Below, piece by piece: positions 63,262-64,000 of a stretch of DNA of 64,000 nt. The position numbers were made by a program, and so were the translations under genes. A model generated the notes under the pieces. It was given only the letters and a program-made list of their open reading frames with translations, ran no database searches and was not told where the DNA came from. Position 1 is the first letter of the stretch, and every line of letters begins with the position of its first letter. The stretch is from Oxynema aestuarii AP17. GTDB taxonomy: Bacteria > Cyanobacteriota > Cyanobacteriia > Cyanobacteriales > Laspinemataceae. Location: positions 1,054,001 to 1,118,000 of the forward strand of contig NZ_CP051167.1 in NCBI RefSeq assembly GCF_012295525.1, given 5' to 3'.

Positions 63262-64000
63262 TTAAACGGAAAACGTTTCCGTCACATTCACTTTTCCTAA
63301 AGCGATACGAATCTGGAACCGACTGCTGGGAGGGGGGCTGAAACGGCGTTGAATGGCGTTGTCGATGCCCCGACCTGCGCTGTCGCTGCGGGCTTGTGCT
63401 TCGAGACGGACTTCGCCCGATTCGGAGAGAACTTGTAACTTGAGACCGGGAGGGAGTTTTGTGAGACTATTAGTTGACTGCACTTGTGCGGATACGGCGA
63501 TCCTGCCGTCGGGTTTGGGAACGATCGCCACGATCGAGGCGATCGCCACTCCTGCTAATTCCAAGCCCAAATCGACCAAACGGGCTTTGCGAACCCCCGA
63601 TCGCGGGTTGCCGGGGTCGATTTTGCCCAAACTGAGGGCCGCTTGCCACCGGGTTTCCTCTTCCCGTGCGGTGTCCAGGAGCTCGGTGAGGGCGGCGATC
63701 GCCTCCGGGGAACCCGTCCCGATTTCGCCCAAAACTCCCGCCGCCTGACAGCGCGTTTCTTCCGGGCGATCGCTCCCTAACAGCCGAATCACGGAGGCGA
63801 TCGCCTCGGGGGCGCTGGTTGCTTCTCCCCGTCCCCCCCGCGCAAAACTCACTTGCGGCGATGCGAATAACGATTCTATACTTTCCCAACCGCTTTCAAA
63901 ATGACCTTGCAACCACTGATTTAAGTTAATAAAAGATTCGGTGACGGCAGCGATCGCCCCTCGTGAGGGTGCTTTGTATATTTTTTGTAACTCCAAATAG
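63262..64000 (-). CDS. DUF1822 family protein, partial at window edge
   Basis: The 3' part (about 246 codons) of a gene running off the right end; the frame stays open to base 64000. Seen: ESFINLNQWLQGHFESGWES, typical of the DUF1822 core, then two HEAT/PBS-like repeats (EETRCQAAGVLGEIGTGSPE; EETRWQAALSLGKIDPGNP) and the C-terminal DUF1822 domain (KARLVDLGLELAGVAIASIV ... LPPGLKLQVLSESGE ... RFQIRIALGKVNVTETFSV). DUF1822 genes commonly precede CHASE2-CHAT genes in cyanobacteria, as here 103 bases upstream on the same strand. Function is unknown. Confidence 0.88.
   Translation of the reverse strand, partial: YLELQKIYKAPSRGAIAAVTESFINLNQWLQGHFESGWESIESLFASPQVSFARGGRGEATSAPEAIASVIRLLGSDRPEETRCQAAGVLGEIGTGSPEAIAALTELLDTAREEETRWQAALSLGKIDPGNPRSGVRKARLVDLGLELAGVAIASIVAIVPKPDGRIAVSAQVQSTNSLTKLPPGLKLQVLSESGEVRLEAQARSDSAGRGIDNAIQRRFSPPPSSRFQIRIALGKVNVTETFSV

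Overview
The window is chromosomal DNA of a cyanobacterium. The evidence is the KaiABC clock operon, a light-dependent protochlorophyllide reductase, a DnaK3-type chaperone, a group 2 sigma factor, a GvpN gas-vesicle ATPase, and very dense HIP1 palindromes (GCGATCGC) in most genes. Many CHAT, CHASE2, DUF928, DUF1822, DUF4278 and haemagglutinin-type genes, plus dispersed short repeats, fit a filamentous (Oscillatoriales-like) species better than a small unicellular one. That placement is inference; no rRNA or tRNA gene was found to anchor it.

Layout. 0-9 kb: YqeY (-), prs (+), an apparently intact IS607 element (tnpA/tnpB), a small secreted protein, a tiny membrane protein, por (+), then a fused two-NBD ABC ATPase, a zinc-ribbon protein and a PatD-like protein (all -). 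9-20 kb: a RelA/SpoT homologue (+), then a minus-strand block with a gas-vesicle accessory module (GvpC-like coiled coil, GvpN, a CxxCxGxG zinc protein), a CDC48-type double AAA ATPase, an ABHD14-like hydrolase and a MuiA/DUF4139 protein. 20-29 kb: a saccharopine-dehydrogenase-like protein, a large histidine kinase with degenerate receivers divergent from kaiABC, then kaiA-kaiB-kaiC with a strong terminator and two small genes. 29-38.5 kb is accessory: orphan alpha and gamma subunits of an N-type ATPase, two membrane proteins sharing an N-terminal domain, a two-gene ATPase plus TOPRIM-like module, a TerD remnant and a tnpB remnant. 38.5-49 kb: a CHASE/PAS/GAF histidine kinase, another broken tnpB, dnaJ-dnaK3, a group 2 sigma factor and a 43-residue membrane peptide. 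49-54 kb: carB, a long non-coding stretch, a fragment ending beside a third tnpB remnant. 54-64 kb: a secreted haemagglutinin-type protein, a TPR-CHAT protease-like protein, DUF928, a CHAT-CHASE2 protein and a DUF1822 protein running off the right edge.

How the genes work together. kaiABC is a complete oscillator with all diagnostic residues; the kinase next to it may be an input or output partner. The gas-vesicle block has assembly ATPases and a shell-binding-type protein but no gvpA in the window. The 54-64 kb block is a recurrent cyanobacterial assortment of unknown function combining surface secretion with caspase-like (CHAT) proteins.

The strongest candidates for something undescribed are (1) the overlapping ATPase/TOPRIM pair at 33.5-35.6 kb in HIP1-free DNA, which looks like a PARIS- or OLD-type defence operon with a DUF4276-like second subunit; (2) the same winged-helix-like tail on both GvpN and the GvpC-like protein; and (3) the clock-adjacent kinase with degenerate receivers. 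All assignments come from reading the sequence and remembered family features; no database search was run.
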